Shown: positions 31,700-44,159 of the stretch, piece by piece | Numbering within the stretch: the stretch's first letter is position 1 | Layout: each line of letters begins with the position of its first letter | Source: Massospora cicadina | Taxonomy: Eukaryota; Entomophthoromycota; Entomophthoromycetes; Entomophthorales; Entomophthoraceae | Assembly (NCBI GenBank): GCA_022478985.1 | Contig: JAKSZP010015913.1 | Location: 1-64,000, forward strand | DNA length: 64,000 nt | Direction of reading: 5' to 3' | Translations under genes and position numbers: made by a program | Notes under the pieces: generated by a model | What the model saw: only the letters and a program-made list of their open reading frames with translations | Databases searched by the model: none | Told to the model about the DNA's origin: nothing

Positions 31700-34600
31700 A
31701 TTTTTAACCAATGAAATAAATATAAACTTATAACAAAAGGTAGATCAGGCAAAGGGAGATGTTTATTAAAAGGAAAGTGCTAGGTATATATACTTATTTA
31801 CAAAAAGGTTACTGCACCCACCACTGACCTATTGGCACTTCTGCTAGTTCTTCCAGCCAACCACTTACCTTATACTTCCACTGCACTATTCTCTTCCCTG
31901 GCATTGACCCTCTCACCTTGTCATTCTTAATGTCCAAATTAGTTTTGGCTCATCCTTGGCCTCAAGTCACTGGTGATCCATATAAAAGATTATTCTAAAT
32001 AAATGTCAAATTTGGATTTGACCTTTAAGTTGATAATAGATGTTATGGAAACAGCTTCAGTTGCTTGCTTTGACTCAGAATATATCAGCATCTTGCTGAT
32101 ATCTCTTTTTGACTCATTTCAGTTGATTGACTAATAATTGCCTTATTTAGGTGATAATTTATTATAATAAATGAGGCGCTGGAAACAACTTTAGCTGACT
32201 TGAAAACATAATTATCAGATCCGCCAACATTGAATTATTAGTAAGGCAGCAAAATCATAGATGGACAATTAAAGTGAATATATTGGCTTTCCACTGGAAA
32301 TTCCCACAACAGTCTATAAATGGCAGTTGGCGTCAAACACTGATTCTGCTGACTGATACCAATTGGATAATCCTCAGCTATTAGTTGCCAGTGATCCTTG
32401 TACTAATTTGGGGCCACCAATTGGCCCCACTTGAACTTACTTCTAAACTTGGCGAAATAATTGGATTTGGCTCACCCAGTTTGGTGAGCAACTAACCAGC
32501 AATCATAGCAAACGCCACAAAATTCAGTCAATGAGCTATTCTGCCAGTATTGGCTATTTCATCCCAAATAACAATAAATCATTGGAGTATTCCATCTGGT
32601 AAATATTCTGACATATGTATACTAAGCAGCACTCAAAAGTGGTATACTAGTGAAATCAAAATTAGGATAGTGAAGTGAAGCACTAAGGCTCAGCATATTC
32701 CATTTTATTTGCAATCAACTCCCTGCATTTGAGGTCTGAATGATGGTCCCAATAAAAAGATTAATCCTTGTACTATATATTTTATACTGGTGTGGGGACA
32801 AAGTAGTGGTTAAAGATATAGATAAATCAGAGAAGATATAAATGCTGAGTCCAAGAGCCCAAGTAATTATCATAATGAGGTAGGAGATTTTCACTGGAAT
32901 GGTTATGGGATTTGATCTACTATACATCTAAATCTAAAGCGCCAATGTGAAAGCACAAAAAGTAATTTAATACAACATGTGTTACTCCTTATGAAGTTGA
33001 GGGCTGTGCACTCAAGGCTCCTTATGCCATCACCTCTATCAAATTGTAGTTAATTCTATAATGATTAAATAGATATTGCATTAGATTATTTGTGGTTAGA
33101 CCACTTGCAACAATGTTACTTGATATATGTTAGTAATTCTTGATTTATAATGATAAGTAATCAGTTATAAAATTTTTAAAAAGTGTTATGTTTAAAAAAT
33201 TTTCATAACTAATCTACCTTTTTGTGTTTAAGTCTAACGCCTAAAAATAAATAAACAGCCTTAGATTTAGAAGGATGATTGTTCAATATATTTATAGAAT
33301 CCATTAATAATTTATGTTTATAAAAATTTTATTTGAAAAATAAGTGTTCATACTACATATGCAATAAAAATTAAGCTAGCATTTATTCTTACTTTTTTGA
33401 TACTAATACAATTTTGAAACATATATCTTGAAGTTAAAATTGCATATATTAATATAAATATTACTTCAGTTACTAACAAAATCTGAAGCTATAATAGGTA
33501 TCTTTTTCAAAAATTACACTTCTATTATGATTCAAATTTTCAGACTCTGCTACCTTAAATAAATTTTCTCTATATATAGATAAACAAAATATACTTTCTT
33601 TCATTTCTCATATTGTCCTACTGAGCTAAAATAGTTCAGAAATGCTGATATTTTATTGCTATTGTTATTATATATGTCTTTATTAACATATAGCCAAAAG
33701 TCACTTTATACATAACAGACTGAAGCCCTTTGTGTTAATTAATATCATCTGCTATACCTATCCTATTCTAATTGATAAGGAACACAACCAATAATTTAAA
33801 TTTCAAGTAAGTTGCTTATAATGTTTTGCTCAAAAAATTTATATCTAAAAAGCATCTTTAATTAGTCCTAAACTATAGAGTAGCATTAATTTTTCAGACC
33901 TATATTAAAAACGCCTGGCAATCTGAAATACTTTTGTTATTTATACATTATAAATTAAAATATACATACCTTACTAATTTGTAAAGTACAAGACTATCTC
34001 AAAGAATCTAATTGCAAAGTAAAAGTGCTATATATTAATAACTTAAAAGAAAAACCTATGATGATTTATAGGAGAACAATTGTGATAACTTTTGTTGATT
34101 GGGATATAGTTAAGTGTAATATGTATAAATCTATTGGCTGCTATGCAAACGGCTGATTCATGTGATGGTCAAGGCTCTTCCAGACTGCCACATAGCTCTG
34201 ATCTTCCCTATGACTGAGACTGAGGCAAACAATACAGGCTACAAGGGCTACTACTCTCAAAAATAGCATTCTGATGAATCAGATGCAAAAATCAAATAAA
34301 TGCAGAAGTGGAGGAGGCAAGGACCTGTGGAAATGGTGATTGGACCAATTAGAGACTGCCTACCCAAAATTTCTAAATAAGAGAATATTGAGAGCCAAGG
34401 AAAATGGCAGCTTAGCAAATCAGAAGTTTACAACCTTTTTCTGCTAAAAGAGGGAATGTTGAGTGCATATGAAATTGACAGCTCAGCAAATCAAAAAGCC
34501 ACTGTGAAAGAATTAGTTAATTTAAAAATTTGCAATGAGGATGAGACAAAAACGTTAAGCTTTGAAAACAAATTGAGTGTAAAAATAAGTGTGGAAAAGT

Positions 34601-34841
34601 TCTGTAATGTCAGAGATACTTAGACAGATTATAATGGTTTCAGATTAGAGAATCAGAGGCTAAGATTCTTGAGATTTTCATAGATAGCCTGTTGCCCAAA
34701 GATGATACAGGAATAAATTCACCCATTTCCCCCATTTTCTAGTATAAATGCGTACTTATAAAGTTCCTTAATGCAACTCAACTACTAATACAAAAATAAA
34801 ACCTTAAAAATTGAATATAAATCCAATACTTTAAAATCTTC
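31700..34841. other. AT-rich spacer, nothing recognised
   Basis: No ORF above background, no LTR pair and no SINE tail were found. A weak peptide-like stretch near 34140-34330 is full of stops and was not called. Confidence 0.45.
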
Positions 34842-34858
34842 TTTATTGAGATTTTGAA

Positions 34859-35135
34859 GGGGATGATACCTGAGTGGTAGAATAGGGACATCTACCACTG
34901 CCTCCCAAAGTTTGGATCTGGTACAGGAACTTTGGGTAGGAGATGACTATGACTATGTTGGCGTTGTGCACTAATGCCCCAAACCAAGATAGCGAATAGC
35001 AAAGGCGGTCCATGGAGTTCCTGGCCTATTGTACACTGCACATGGAGGTTTTCCAGATTTTATCCTCCTTACCCATTCATTAATTTCCCCTCAATTGGTT
35101 CAGTATCATACACAGGTTGCTCACCTCAAATAAAA
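34859..35135 (+). mobile_element. SINE S1, copy 3
   Basis: Full-length S1 with a 17-bp TSD (34842-34858 and 35136-35152, one mismatch). The A-box region is CCTGAGTGGTAGAATAGGG. The B box has decayed (AAGTTTGGATCTGG), so it is probably silent. The tail ACACAGGTTGCTCACCTCAA followed by ATAAA is retained. It is older than copy 2. Confidence 0.85.
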
Positions 35136-35152
35136 TTTATTGAGACTTTGAA

Positions 35153-37059
35153 ATTTCCCTGGATCTAGAATGGGAAATGAACTACTCCACAGATTTTTGA
35201 TAAGGCTGTCGCCTATCTGTACGCCCTCTTCAGCAGACAGACAATCCTGTTAAGTGTTAGCATCCTATTTACCATCTTCCAGTGATATATTGTCAATCAT
35301 TCTACAATCCACCAGATAATTATCTGACCACCGCTGTGCTCTCCTTCCTGTAGGCCCTTACCTGGGCCTTCCTGCCTAACTGTTTTTAGCAGTTTGAGAG
35401 GATCCTGACTGTACCAATTATAAGAAGACTGGGCTTTCAGTCTAAGTGCGTCAGGACCCAGTAAGCGCCCAGAATTCCAGGGGCACAGCAGTTCTAATGA
35501 CTCTGAAGAGGGACGTTCTAGCATTCATATGAGAAAAGAACTTTAGAAATGTACCAAAGGCTCTTTAACGTAAGACCAAACAGCTGCAATGGGGCAACCT
35601 CAGATCTTACTAGAGTAAGCCCTATTAGGTAGAGAGGTATAGGAGATGCAAATCCTCTAGGTTTTGTGGGTGCTGTACTTTAAAGTAGTATCCTCATAGG
35701 CAGTATATGATTTAGGATGCACACAGTCATCTATGTTCTTCCAATAAACGTACTTAAAAGTTAAAGTCATCAGTAACACTAGTCAAATTGAATTGACTTA
35801 ATTTGTATCTGTTTTCAGGCTTCTAGAAATTTATGCAGTTGCCAACTTTCTTCAAACTGTTATACAGGGTCAACTATGGAGACAAGGTAATGGATGAAAT
35901 TGCCTACATGAGCAGGAGAAGACCTCACTGAGAGGGGTTCTCTGGATAACCTGGATGTATGGGGGGAGCTCAAATGGATTGTGCAATTAGGAACTCCTTT
36001 GTGAGGCCCTTGGCTCCAACTATCAGTATGGACAGGGCTGTACATCCCTTTAGGGCAAAAGGGGTAAAACCCCAAGGCCTTGCCCCTAACCCAAAATTTT
36101 AGATTAGGGCATACCCTAGATGAGAAATGGGTAGCCTCCACTCCTCTCGGTTTGCTCCATACCTTTTTCCATCTACCACTCAGCCTAAGCTCATAAAATT
36201 GTCAAACTCTATAAATTTTTATTTGAAAAGATCAAATGACTTTGTGTAGATTTTAGAAAATACAAAGAGCTATCCACCATAGTTCCAATTTGCTGCCCCA
36301 ACATGGGACTCAACCAGAATTCCAAATGAATGGGAACAACTTACCTAGCAAGCCAAAACCAAGCAAAAAGCCAAAACAGAAAGGACAAGAATGGGAATTA
36401 AATCTGACACTTCATTCTGAACTTGAGAGAGTGAATTTGGACATTTGGAATTTGAGAAAAGAGCCCAAGAATGGCTTGGAATCATCAGCCGATACTGTTG
36501 AGGCGAAATTGGGGATTAAAACTGTTAATTAACAAGTTTAAAATTAGAAATTATTCCCCACTATTGTGATCCAGCTTAGAAGCAACACACTCCTCAACAA
36601 ACCTTAAAAACTATCAACCTATCTATGGTAGGGTGCTGGCTTATTGTTTTAGCTTTTCCCATTAAAAATCAAATCCCAAAAGTCCTGATTTTCCTATTTA
36701 TTTCATCAAAAGTTATAGTGAAAACCCATGGGTTTTGTATTTTCTAAGTTGACAACCTCCAAAGGTCATGTTGATGGCCTCAAGATTGTAATAACTTTTA
36801 GGTGCTATTTTAACCCCAAAGGTTGGAACTCTCAACCTCATAATGACTAGTACCCTTTTCCATTCTTCCCCACATAACTCTGTTAAGGCGCAGCGCAGGA
36901 GTCTGTGCCTGTTGTTGTGGATGCTTAAGCACCCACAGTTACAGGCTATTATTCTCTTGGCACATACTTATCCTAATATCCTTATCTGCATGTAGCATGC
37001 TGTAGTTGGTAGATAGTTTGTATATGAAAGATTAATTTCTATAATCCAATGATAAGTTG
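35153..37059. other. Unassigned region
   Basis: Several GC-richer patches (35300-35520 and 35900-36140) give frames of 75-93 codons on the minus strand without known motifs. A basic, Lys-rich 80-codon frame lies at 36290-36532. These may be remnants of old elements. None could be assigned. Confidence 0.35.
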
Positions 37060-37312
37060 TTAAGGCAAATCCTGATAAGGAGGGTTTGCAGTTTGTGTTG
37101 CAGATTGGTGAGAGTGGTCATGGACACATCTTCTTACAAACTTGGTAACAGCACAACAAGTAGACAGATCAATATTATGGAGTTCCCACTCAACAATAAT
37201 TGGGGCTAACATGTTAATGTCAGTGAGCTTCGCTAAATTGATAGAATTATTTTTAAAGGTGTGACAGGCGCCATCCACAAATACAAAAATGAAAGCTAGA
37301 AGAATTATATCT
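37060..37312 (-). other. Possible small secreted-protein exon
   Basis: The minus-strand frame begins next to the SINE at 37314 with a hydrophobic run (IILLAFIFVFVDGA) resembling a signal peptide. It continues through a hydrophilic part of about 65 residues with four cysteines to a stop near 37060. No ATG is available in frame; an upstream exon or the SINE insertion could explain this. Unknown family and possibly chance. Confidence 0.25.
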
Positions 37313-37313
37313 T

Positions 37314-37452
37314 AGAAGGGTGGTTAGTTGAGTGGGTAAAGCTGCTTCCACCCCTAGTTCAGGTTTTGAGTTCAAAGCCTGTACTGGCTAGAAAACATTC
37401 TCAGTGTGGTATATTTATCCCAAGGTTGACCCACCTCAAATAATTTAATTTT
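37314..37452 (+). mobile_element. SINE S3
   Basis: A 139-bp SINE with a 14-bp TSD (AAGAATTATATCTT at 37300-37313 and AAGAATTACATCTT at 37453-37466). The head has A-box-like TGGTTAGTTGAGTGGGTAAA and B-box-like TTGAGTTCAAAGCC. The tail reads CCCAAGGTTGACCCACCTCA then AATAA. Head and body differ from S1 and S2; only the tail is shared. Confidence 0.78.
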
Positions 37453-37820
37453 AAGAATTACATCTTTATAAAAGTTCAGATATTAAAATTAAACAAACAA
37501 CCCTAGGAGGGACTGTTGCCTTTAGATTAAGAGAGATAAAAGAATCAGAGAGAAATCTAAAACTAGCATAAACTTTTCTCTCTCATTGCAATCACTTTTG
37601 CATCTTATTCAATTAAAGTCTGATTCTAGTTTGATAATCTCACAGAGGAGATCAGTCTGTGCCCATGTCAGGGAGCAGTTGGGCAAGTAAGGTAAGAGGA
37701 GCAGGTGGTAGGCCCATAGCCTCAAACGTTTAAAAACGCCCCAGAGAAACTGGTGGAATAGAAAAAAAATAAAAAAACGGCAGTCACTATTTCCCCAGAA
37801 ATCCTCTCTTGGCAAGTGCA

Positions 37821-38864
37821 ATGCAACCAGTACATCAACACGCTGCACTCCCAACCACTCTCATCGGTGGAATATGGAGTCCAAGTGTTTCTGGACATCC
37901 AACAAACAGCTTAGTGGAAAAATTTTGTGGGGATGTGCACACCTTTTTTCCAACTGTGGTGTATGTTACACCTCACTCCATGTCATGCAGTTGGCTGGAC
38001 CTCAGTTTTGAAAACAAGGATGCAGCAGACAAAGCTGCTGCAGTGTGCATAGTGATTGGCCTCCCCAAAGGGCATTGGGTCATTGAAACCAAACGCACCA
38101 GATGGACAAAATCCAACCAAATTTTCCTCACGTTTGACTTTTTGCCTACTATGGTCAAACGTGCCATTTTGGAGCAGCACCTGAAAGATGGTCTCACCAT
38201 ATATGGCAAAATACAATCTTTTGAGATGCAATGCTTTACGCTGATGCCACACCTGTGCACTGGCAAAGCCATCGCAGTTCTGACCCCAACTGAGGAGATT
38301 GCAAAGGACCTAACCCAGATCCTGCACTCCACATATATCAATATTGAAGGGCATACCACCCACCCGTTCCAGATGACCGTGGACAGCGCACCCCCCATCT
38401 GCACCCATTGTGACGCATTTGGCCATAAGGCGCATGCATGCCCCATCAAGGAGGGTGTCACATTCCAAAAGCACCCCTTGGCGGCCATGGCCAGCGGAGA
38501 GGTGCACTACAAACCAACCACAAGCACCAAAGAGGCTTTCCCATGGGGAGCACAAGGCTGCTACCTACTGGTAAAACCTATCTTCCCTCAAGAGTGGAAG
38601 AAGGCCAAACAGGCCCACAGGGCCGCGGCCAAGGAAGTGACCAAAGTCGCCTCAGCTATCCCGCACTCCCAACGCCAGGAGGACATCAAAACCTTCTCAG
38701 CAGAAGCAACTCAGGAATCCATCAACCAATCAGATTGGGAAGCCCATGCTGATTGGGCCAACCAATCTGAGGATCCAATGGGTGACTCAAACTCACCTGA
38801 CCTTTGCAACCAAGCTCCAGTTGAAACTGACTTAGTTTCCAACCTACCTGAAAATTTTTTTTGA
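37821..38864 (+). CDS. LINE-1 ORF1, RNA-binding protein with CCHC knuckle
   Basis: An intact frame of 347 residues from the ATG at 37821; the frame is open a little further upstream but without ATG. Two RRM-like stretches are visible (around CSWLDLSFENKDAADKAA, and NQIFLTFDFLP with DGLTIYGKIQSF). The single zinc knuckle CTHCDAFGHKAHACP (about 38400-38445) has C-x2-C-x4-H-x4-C spacing. The C-terminal part is Lys/Ala-rich, then acidic. By family it coats element RNA and forms the retrotransposition particle. It shares architecture with the ORF1-only elements at 3.1-5.0 and 51.0-51.8 kb. Its frame survives while ORF2 decays. Confidence 0.85.
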   Translation: MQPVHQHAALPTTLIGGIWSPSVSGHPTNSLVEKFCGDVHTFFPTVVYVTPHSMSCSWLDLSFENKDAADKAAAVCIVIGLPKGHWVIETKRTRWTKSNQIFLTFDFLPTMVKRAILEQHLKDGLTIYGKIQSFEMQCFTLMPHLCTGKAIAVLTPTEEIAKDLTQILHSTYINIEGHTTHPFQMTVDSAPPICTHCDAFGHKAHACPIKEGVTFQKHPLAAMASGEVHYKPTTSTKEAFPWGAQGCYLLVKPIFPQEWKKAKQAHRAAAKEVTKVASAIPHSQRQEDIKTFSAEATQESINQSDWEAHADWANQSEDPMGDSNSPDLCNQAPVETDLVSNLPENFF

Positions 38865-39089
38865 CCTGAACGTTGGTGCACTAAACTCATCTGCACCACA
38901 AAAAATTCACTCAACGTCAGGGAAACAAAAGTGAAGGCAAAAGCCAATGAGAACCTTTCTGCTAAAATTAACAAAACCACCAATAGTGTTGCTGCAAACA
39001 CCCGTGCTGCCATGAAGGCCCATGGGGATCTAGAGGAGGCTAGTGGGCCCAGGTGCCCACCCCCTCACACCTAAGGTGCAATAGGGGAA

Positions 39090-42000
39090 ACCTTCACTTT
39101 AGGGACATTGAATATCGCCAGACTCAAGGCCTCACCGTCCCAGGCTAGGAAACTGAGTTTTTTACAAAAAAACTTACCTGTGGATATCCTGGCCATCCAG
39201 GAGTCCCACTGTCTGTGAGGTTCCGAGGATCCTTGGAAAAGCATGCTCCTCCCTTCCCTATCCATTTGGTCAGAGCACTGTGGGGTGCTATTTCAGAAAA
39301 ACAATTTTTTTAAATTTTTATTGTCAGAATCCTTCCTCAATGGCCGCGTCCTCGTTGTCACTTTCTCGTGGGCCAACATGGTGCATGCTATCATCAACAT
39401 CTATGCCCCAATCTGTGCATGAGAGCGTCAGGAATTTTTCTTGTCAGTCAAATCCCTCCCGTTACCCCCAGACCCTTTCATAGTCAACAACATGAACTGT
39501 TGGCTAAACACACCCATGGACCATTGGCCTTCCTCCTCTCATGCCCCCCAGGGTCACGTAGAACTTCACGTTCTAAAGGCCACCCTTGGGTTAATAGATG
39601 TGCTGCCATGGCAAGCCCTGCTGCTCAAAAACATAACGCGCCCCCACGTCCACAACAGCCAATTAAGGTCCATGACCCGCATTGACCTTATCCTTATGCT
39701 GGCGAAATTTCAATCTCACATTTCCCATTTCCAAACAACAAAAATTGAATTCTATGACCACCATCTGGTCTCAATAACCTACCACTTACCTGTCACAGTG
39801 GCTAAGGCCCCACATTGGTGCAAACTCCACCCTCCCAAACTTGCATCGCCAGGATTTTCCACTTGGGTAAAATCAGCAACTTTGGCAAAAGAGTTTGTTA
39901 CACCGTTTTGCGCAGACCCAATTTCCACATTTTCAGCCTTCAAAAAGGATACCATCTGCCACTCTCGCCACCTCTCCTACCGATGCTCATGAGCCACATT
40001 GGCCGTCATTTTGCACACTCTGGCAGAATTGGCACACCTGGAGTCCAACATCCCAGCCACAGGCTACAGCCCTGCATGGGGCTGGAAGTGGGCAGAGGCA
40101 GCCGCCCACCTCAACGCGCTTGAAAGGCAACACAGACATCAGGTTTGTGTTCAGTACAGGGCCAAACGCATTACAGAGGGTGACAAGTGCACCGCATATT
40201 TTTTTAAAAAATTCTTTGCACCATGCCAGAGCATGGTCTGCACACAGGTGTGGAGATTGGATGATTCTGTCACGGATATGCCAGCCAAAGTGGAAATCAA
40301 AATACAAAAGTATTACTCTGAGTTATACCAATCTGATCCAATTCAGCCAGCCAAAGTGGCAAAATTTTTTGACCAAACCCACATCTGCACCATTACCCAA
40401 TACCTGGAATTAATGAATTTGATTACTCCAAATGAACTCTGGACAGCCATCCGCGGTGCACCAAATTGGAAATGCCCAGGCCCAGATGGCATTCCATTGA
40501 ATTCTACAAAAAGTACTTCAAATATATATCCCCACTGCTGCTTGCCTCCATTAACCAGAGCCTTCTGGAAACGTGCCTCCTACCAGGAGGACAAGAGGCC
40601 TTCACCATCACACTCTTCAAGAAAGGGGACAAGCTAGACTTAGCCAACTGGCGCCCCATTTCTTTAATTAACACAAATACGAAAATTTTAACTAAAATCA
40701 TGGCTAACCATTTAAAGATTGTAGCATCTGCCACCATCTCCCCAGAACAATTTGGTTTCATACTCAGAAGGTCAATTTGGGACAAAGTGCACTCTGTGGC
40801 TAACGCATGCCAGTCTACAGCCTCTGGGGCACTTGTATTCTTGGACCAACAGAAGCCCTTTGATAGAGTAAACTGGGAATACCTCAGGGCCTGCTTCCAT
40901 TAATTCTGCTTACCCCCTCACTTCATCAACTGGGTAATGCTGCTCACGGAATCTTCAACAATGGCAGTGCGTGGCCCTGGCTTCCTAACGGAAGTAGTCC
41001 GCCCTCAAAGGGGCTTATGACAAGGGGACCCCCTTAGCCCACTCTTATACAACTTCAGCTTTAACCATTACTTCGAAACGTGAATGCCCACCTCACTGGG
41101 GTCAATGTACCAGGCCAAGCCCCAGTCAAGATGATGGCGTTTGCAGATGACTGTGTGGTTGAGGTGTCTAATAATAAAGATGCACGCGCGCTTGAAGCTC
41201 TCATCCAGGAGTATTCCTGGGTAAGTAATGTTGCACTGAATGCTTCCAAAACTGAAATCATCCTCCTTGATCAGTATCTAACCTGCTGGACCCCAGCAAC
41301 CAGTGCCCATCCCGGCCCATCTGCTCGCACACGTGATCACCCTCCCTGCTCACCCCACACCCACCCCACTAGTGCTCCCCTTCATGCCACGCCCTACCAT
41401 AGGGCCTGTCCGCCATCTGGGCGTGTGAGTGGAGGCAGGCGGGTATGCCTCAGCAGTAATGGAAAGTTGTATTCTAGACAACATGACAAAGCGCATCACC
41501 TCCCTCAGAGCCCACCCTACTTCCCTTACTGGCAGGGTTGTTTTAGCCAACTCTATGCTCCTCTCCAAAGTCTGGTTTGGAGCCAACGCCATCGCCTTCT
41601 CCCCAGGTTTTTTCAAATCTATGTATGCCCTTCTGCAAGGGTGGCTTTGGTCAGGCCGCCCACCTCCAGTTCGGCTTGAGGTCATGTTTAGCCCTCATCG
41701 TCATGGTGGCATGGGCTTGCTTGACTTTAAAGCCCATGATGCCAAGGTCCTGGGCACCTGGATTGCGGCCATCACTGCCCCTACGCTCCCCTCCCAACAC
41801 TGGTCCCGCGCAGCCCGCTCCAACTTCTCCCAAGCCTTGGGCCTTAACAATCCATCGAACCCTCACTCCTTGATGAATTATATAACTTCCCACCCATTGG
41901 CCACAGGTCCTCATGGTACTAAAACCCACTACAAACAAATCCTCCTCTTCATGCGGAGCGCTGAGTGGAGAATTTGTATTAGTGAACACACAGCCCAGAG

Positions 42001-42598
42001 AGGCCGCCCCTCTCCTCAGTTCACACAAGAGGTACAGGGGTTACCCATTCAAGATGGCGTGATCCCCACACGGCCCCATGTCCTATCCAGGGTGGACTAC
42101 CTGGACATGATGGTCATCCCTTAAACCATTGAGACTCAGAAGACTACTTGGAAATACGTACACCATCCTCTGTTGCAGCCTCAAATCCGTTACCATGTGT
42201 GGCGCTGCCTAAGGTGGGTGTACCATATGGCTGAGCTCTCTAATGCTTTACACTCATCCTGCGTCATGTGTGGCCAGTATGGAACGCTATTCCACCACAT
42301 GGAGAAGTGTCCTACCTCTAAAGTGATATGGCGCGAAGTTCAACGTCTGCTTAGCCAGGATCAAACATATCCCTTCAGTCTGTCAAGAGATATGTTTGCT
42401 TTATCAATGGCCTCCCCCCTTCCACCCTCCCTCCATGCTCTGGTGGTTGCAATCGCCATGTGGACTATCCACACGATTGTCTTGGATGCCATTGCAGGCT
42501 CCACCCCCACCCTCCCAGAAACTGTCCACAGATTCCAGTCTCATTTGGTGGACCACTTTCAGGTGTGGATGTTTATATACCTCCCACCGCATTGCTGA
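39090..42598 (+). pseudogene. LINE-1 ORF2: endonuclease, reverse transcriptase, zinc finger
   Basis: The endonuclease starts near 39100 (TLNIARLKAS, then DILAIQESH). Later motifs are NIYAP (about 39400), a changed metal-binding block (NNMNC where GDFN is usual), and RIDLIL and YDHHLVS near 39680-39775. The RT begins near 40470 (GPDG, then FKKGDKLDLANWRPISLIN). The catalytic FADD is intact at 41140-41151. The tail domain 42173-42598 has CVMCGQYGTLFHHMEKCP, the zf-RVT type finger. At least five frame changes and stops (for example at 39217, 41020 and 42122) kill it. No RNase H was seen. Confidence 0.85.
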
Positions 42599-42850
42599 CA
42601 GCTGGTCTCCTCCTGGTTCCCAGTTTGGTTCATCAAATCAGACCCTTTCCTCCACACGTGTTCAATTGTGGCTACGGCCCCTTCACACGTTCCCTCCCCC
42701 TCCCCATAGTGGCGTTCCTGCTGGCAACAAGAGATAGCATCGCTTCTCTGGGGTGCCTTCCCTGTTACTAAGTTTTTGTTTCTTTTGGGTCAAATTTGGA
42801 AGTGTCCATCCCATGGTCAGCTTTCCTCGCAATAAATGAAATCTAAAACT

Positions 42851-43322
42851 GGTCTGGGTATGGGACCAAAAAAACAATGTTGGATTAATCAGACTAGGTA
42901 AAAGGATATGTAATGAAAATTCTCAAGAGCTTTGATTAAAAACGTAATTTTTTGATATTTAATTATGTGGATTGAGGTACATTTTAGATCAATAGAATCA
43001 ATTTGACATTTATTCTTTAAGACTGGTAACCATGGAGTAAGTTTCAGAGGAATCCATTTTAACTGGTTAAAAATCAGGCTAACCTTAAGGGAGGATTGAG
43101 GGATCCATGGAGTTGATCTATGGACCATAACATTATTATCATATTAATACCAATTTTCTGAACTTTTTAAAGTTTAATGGGATTTGGGGAGAATTTAAAC
43201 ACCTTTTGTGAACCTTTGGGTAACCAATTTAGGTATGGGGGAGCCTTAAGCCATGTCAGAGGCCCCTGGACTGCACTACATCTCTACAAACCCCTTATAT
43301 CATTTATATCAAGGAAGAAGAA
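42851..43322. other. Spacer between LINE-1 and element D
   Basis: No gene or repeat recognised. A 79-codon minus frame at 42889-43128 has no motif. Confidence 0.4.
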
Positions 43323-44081
43323 TGTCAGACAATTGCCATCTTGACTTTGGCAAAAGAATGTTGTAGGTAAGAAAGATCTGACTCAACAGATACAATTAGC
43401 CAATTACATGTCTGATCTTAAAATAATATTGTTTTGAATGGGAATAATGACAATATTGGCCAAAAGACCCTGGCCAATTCATAGTGGAACCCCACGAATT
43501 GGGCAATACTATTATAAATAATAACTGGGCAAATAGCACCAAGTCAGGAAGCCAAATTTTTCCGGCCATGCAGGTAAGCCTGGGAAGTCCATCAAAGGAA
43601 ACTCCCAGGTCATAACTAGTATATAGCCAGCACCAAAGCGAAAACCACCCCCTATTATAGGCTTTGCGGGGGTCCCCCAGGGGGCAATAAATTTTGCTAA
43701 AGGGGATTGGCTGAAATTTATTACATTGTTACCAAATGGGTATGTATTGCCAAAGATTAACGCCTCATCAGTTTTTCAGCTATAGTGAAGCGAGTTTTCT
43801 GAGTTTAGATAGGGGTGATTATGCATATTTTCTTATTTAAGACTGTATTAAGCTGTTCCAAACTTACCAATCTATTTCCTTTGACCCTCAATAAAATTTT
43901 AAATACTGAACAGTTGAATATTGAGAGGGTTCGTTTTTTCTCTTCCCACGCTTATATAAATTAATACATAAAAACTCAACATTTTAAATTATTAGTGTTT
44001 TTAACTTTAAATTAATAAAAAATGTTGTGGAATCCAGTGGCATTTAGCACCAGCGAGTTCACAACTAGCTGGATTACTACA
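43323..44081 (+). repeat. Element D 5' LTR
   Basis: 759 bp, aligned end to end with 48954-49711. Terminal TG..CA. Confidence 0.9.
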
Positions 44082-44084
44082 CCG

Positions 44085-44100
44085 TGGTGCTCACTACAGG
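44085..44100 (+). promoter_or_regulatory. Primer-binding site, element D
   Basis: TGGTGCTCACTACAGG, three bases after the LTR; identical to A and B. Confidence 0.75.
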
Positions 44101-44159
44101 TGGTACCCTGTACGCAAAAAACCAAACAAATTCAAAAAATATAGGCTTTCAAAGTGAGT

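Larger units (their letters stand above)
37565..42837 (+). mobile_element. Full-length LINE-1 (non-LTR retrotransposon)
   Basis: The perfect 13-bp direct repeat GAAATCTAAAACT at 37552-37564 and 42838-42850 defines a 5.27-kb element. It has a 5' leader, ORF1 with a zinc knuckle, and ORF2 with an APE-type endonuclease, reverse transcriptase and a C-terminal Cys/His zinc finger. The 3' tail is GTCCATCCCATGGTCAGC and CCTCGCAATAAAT without poly(A). ORF1 is intact but ORF2 is broken, so this copy is not autonomous. A closely related copy starts at 62051 on the minus strand. Confidence 0.9.
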
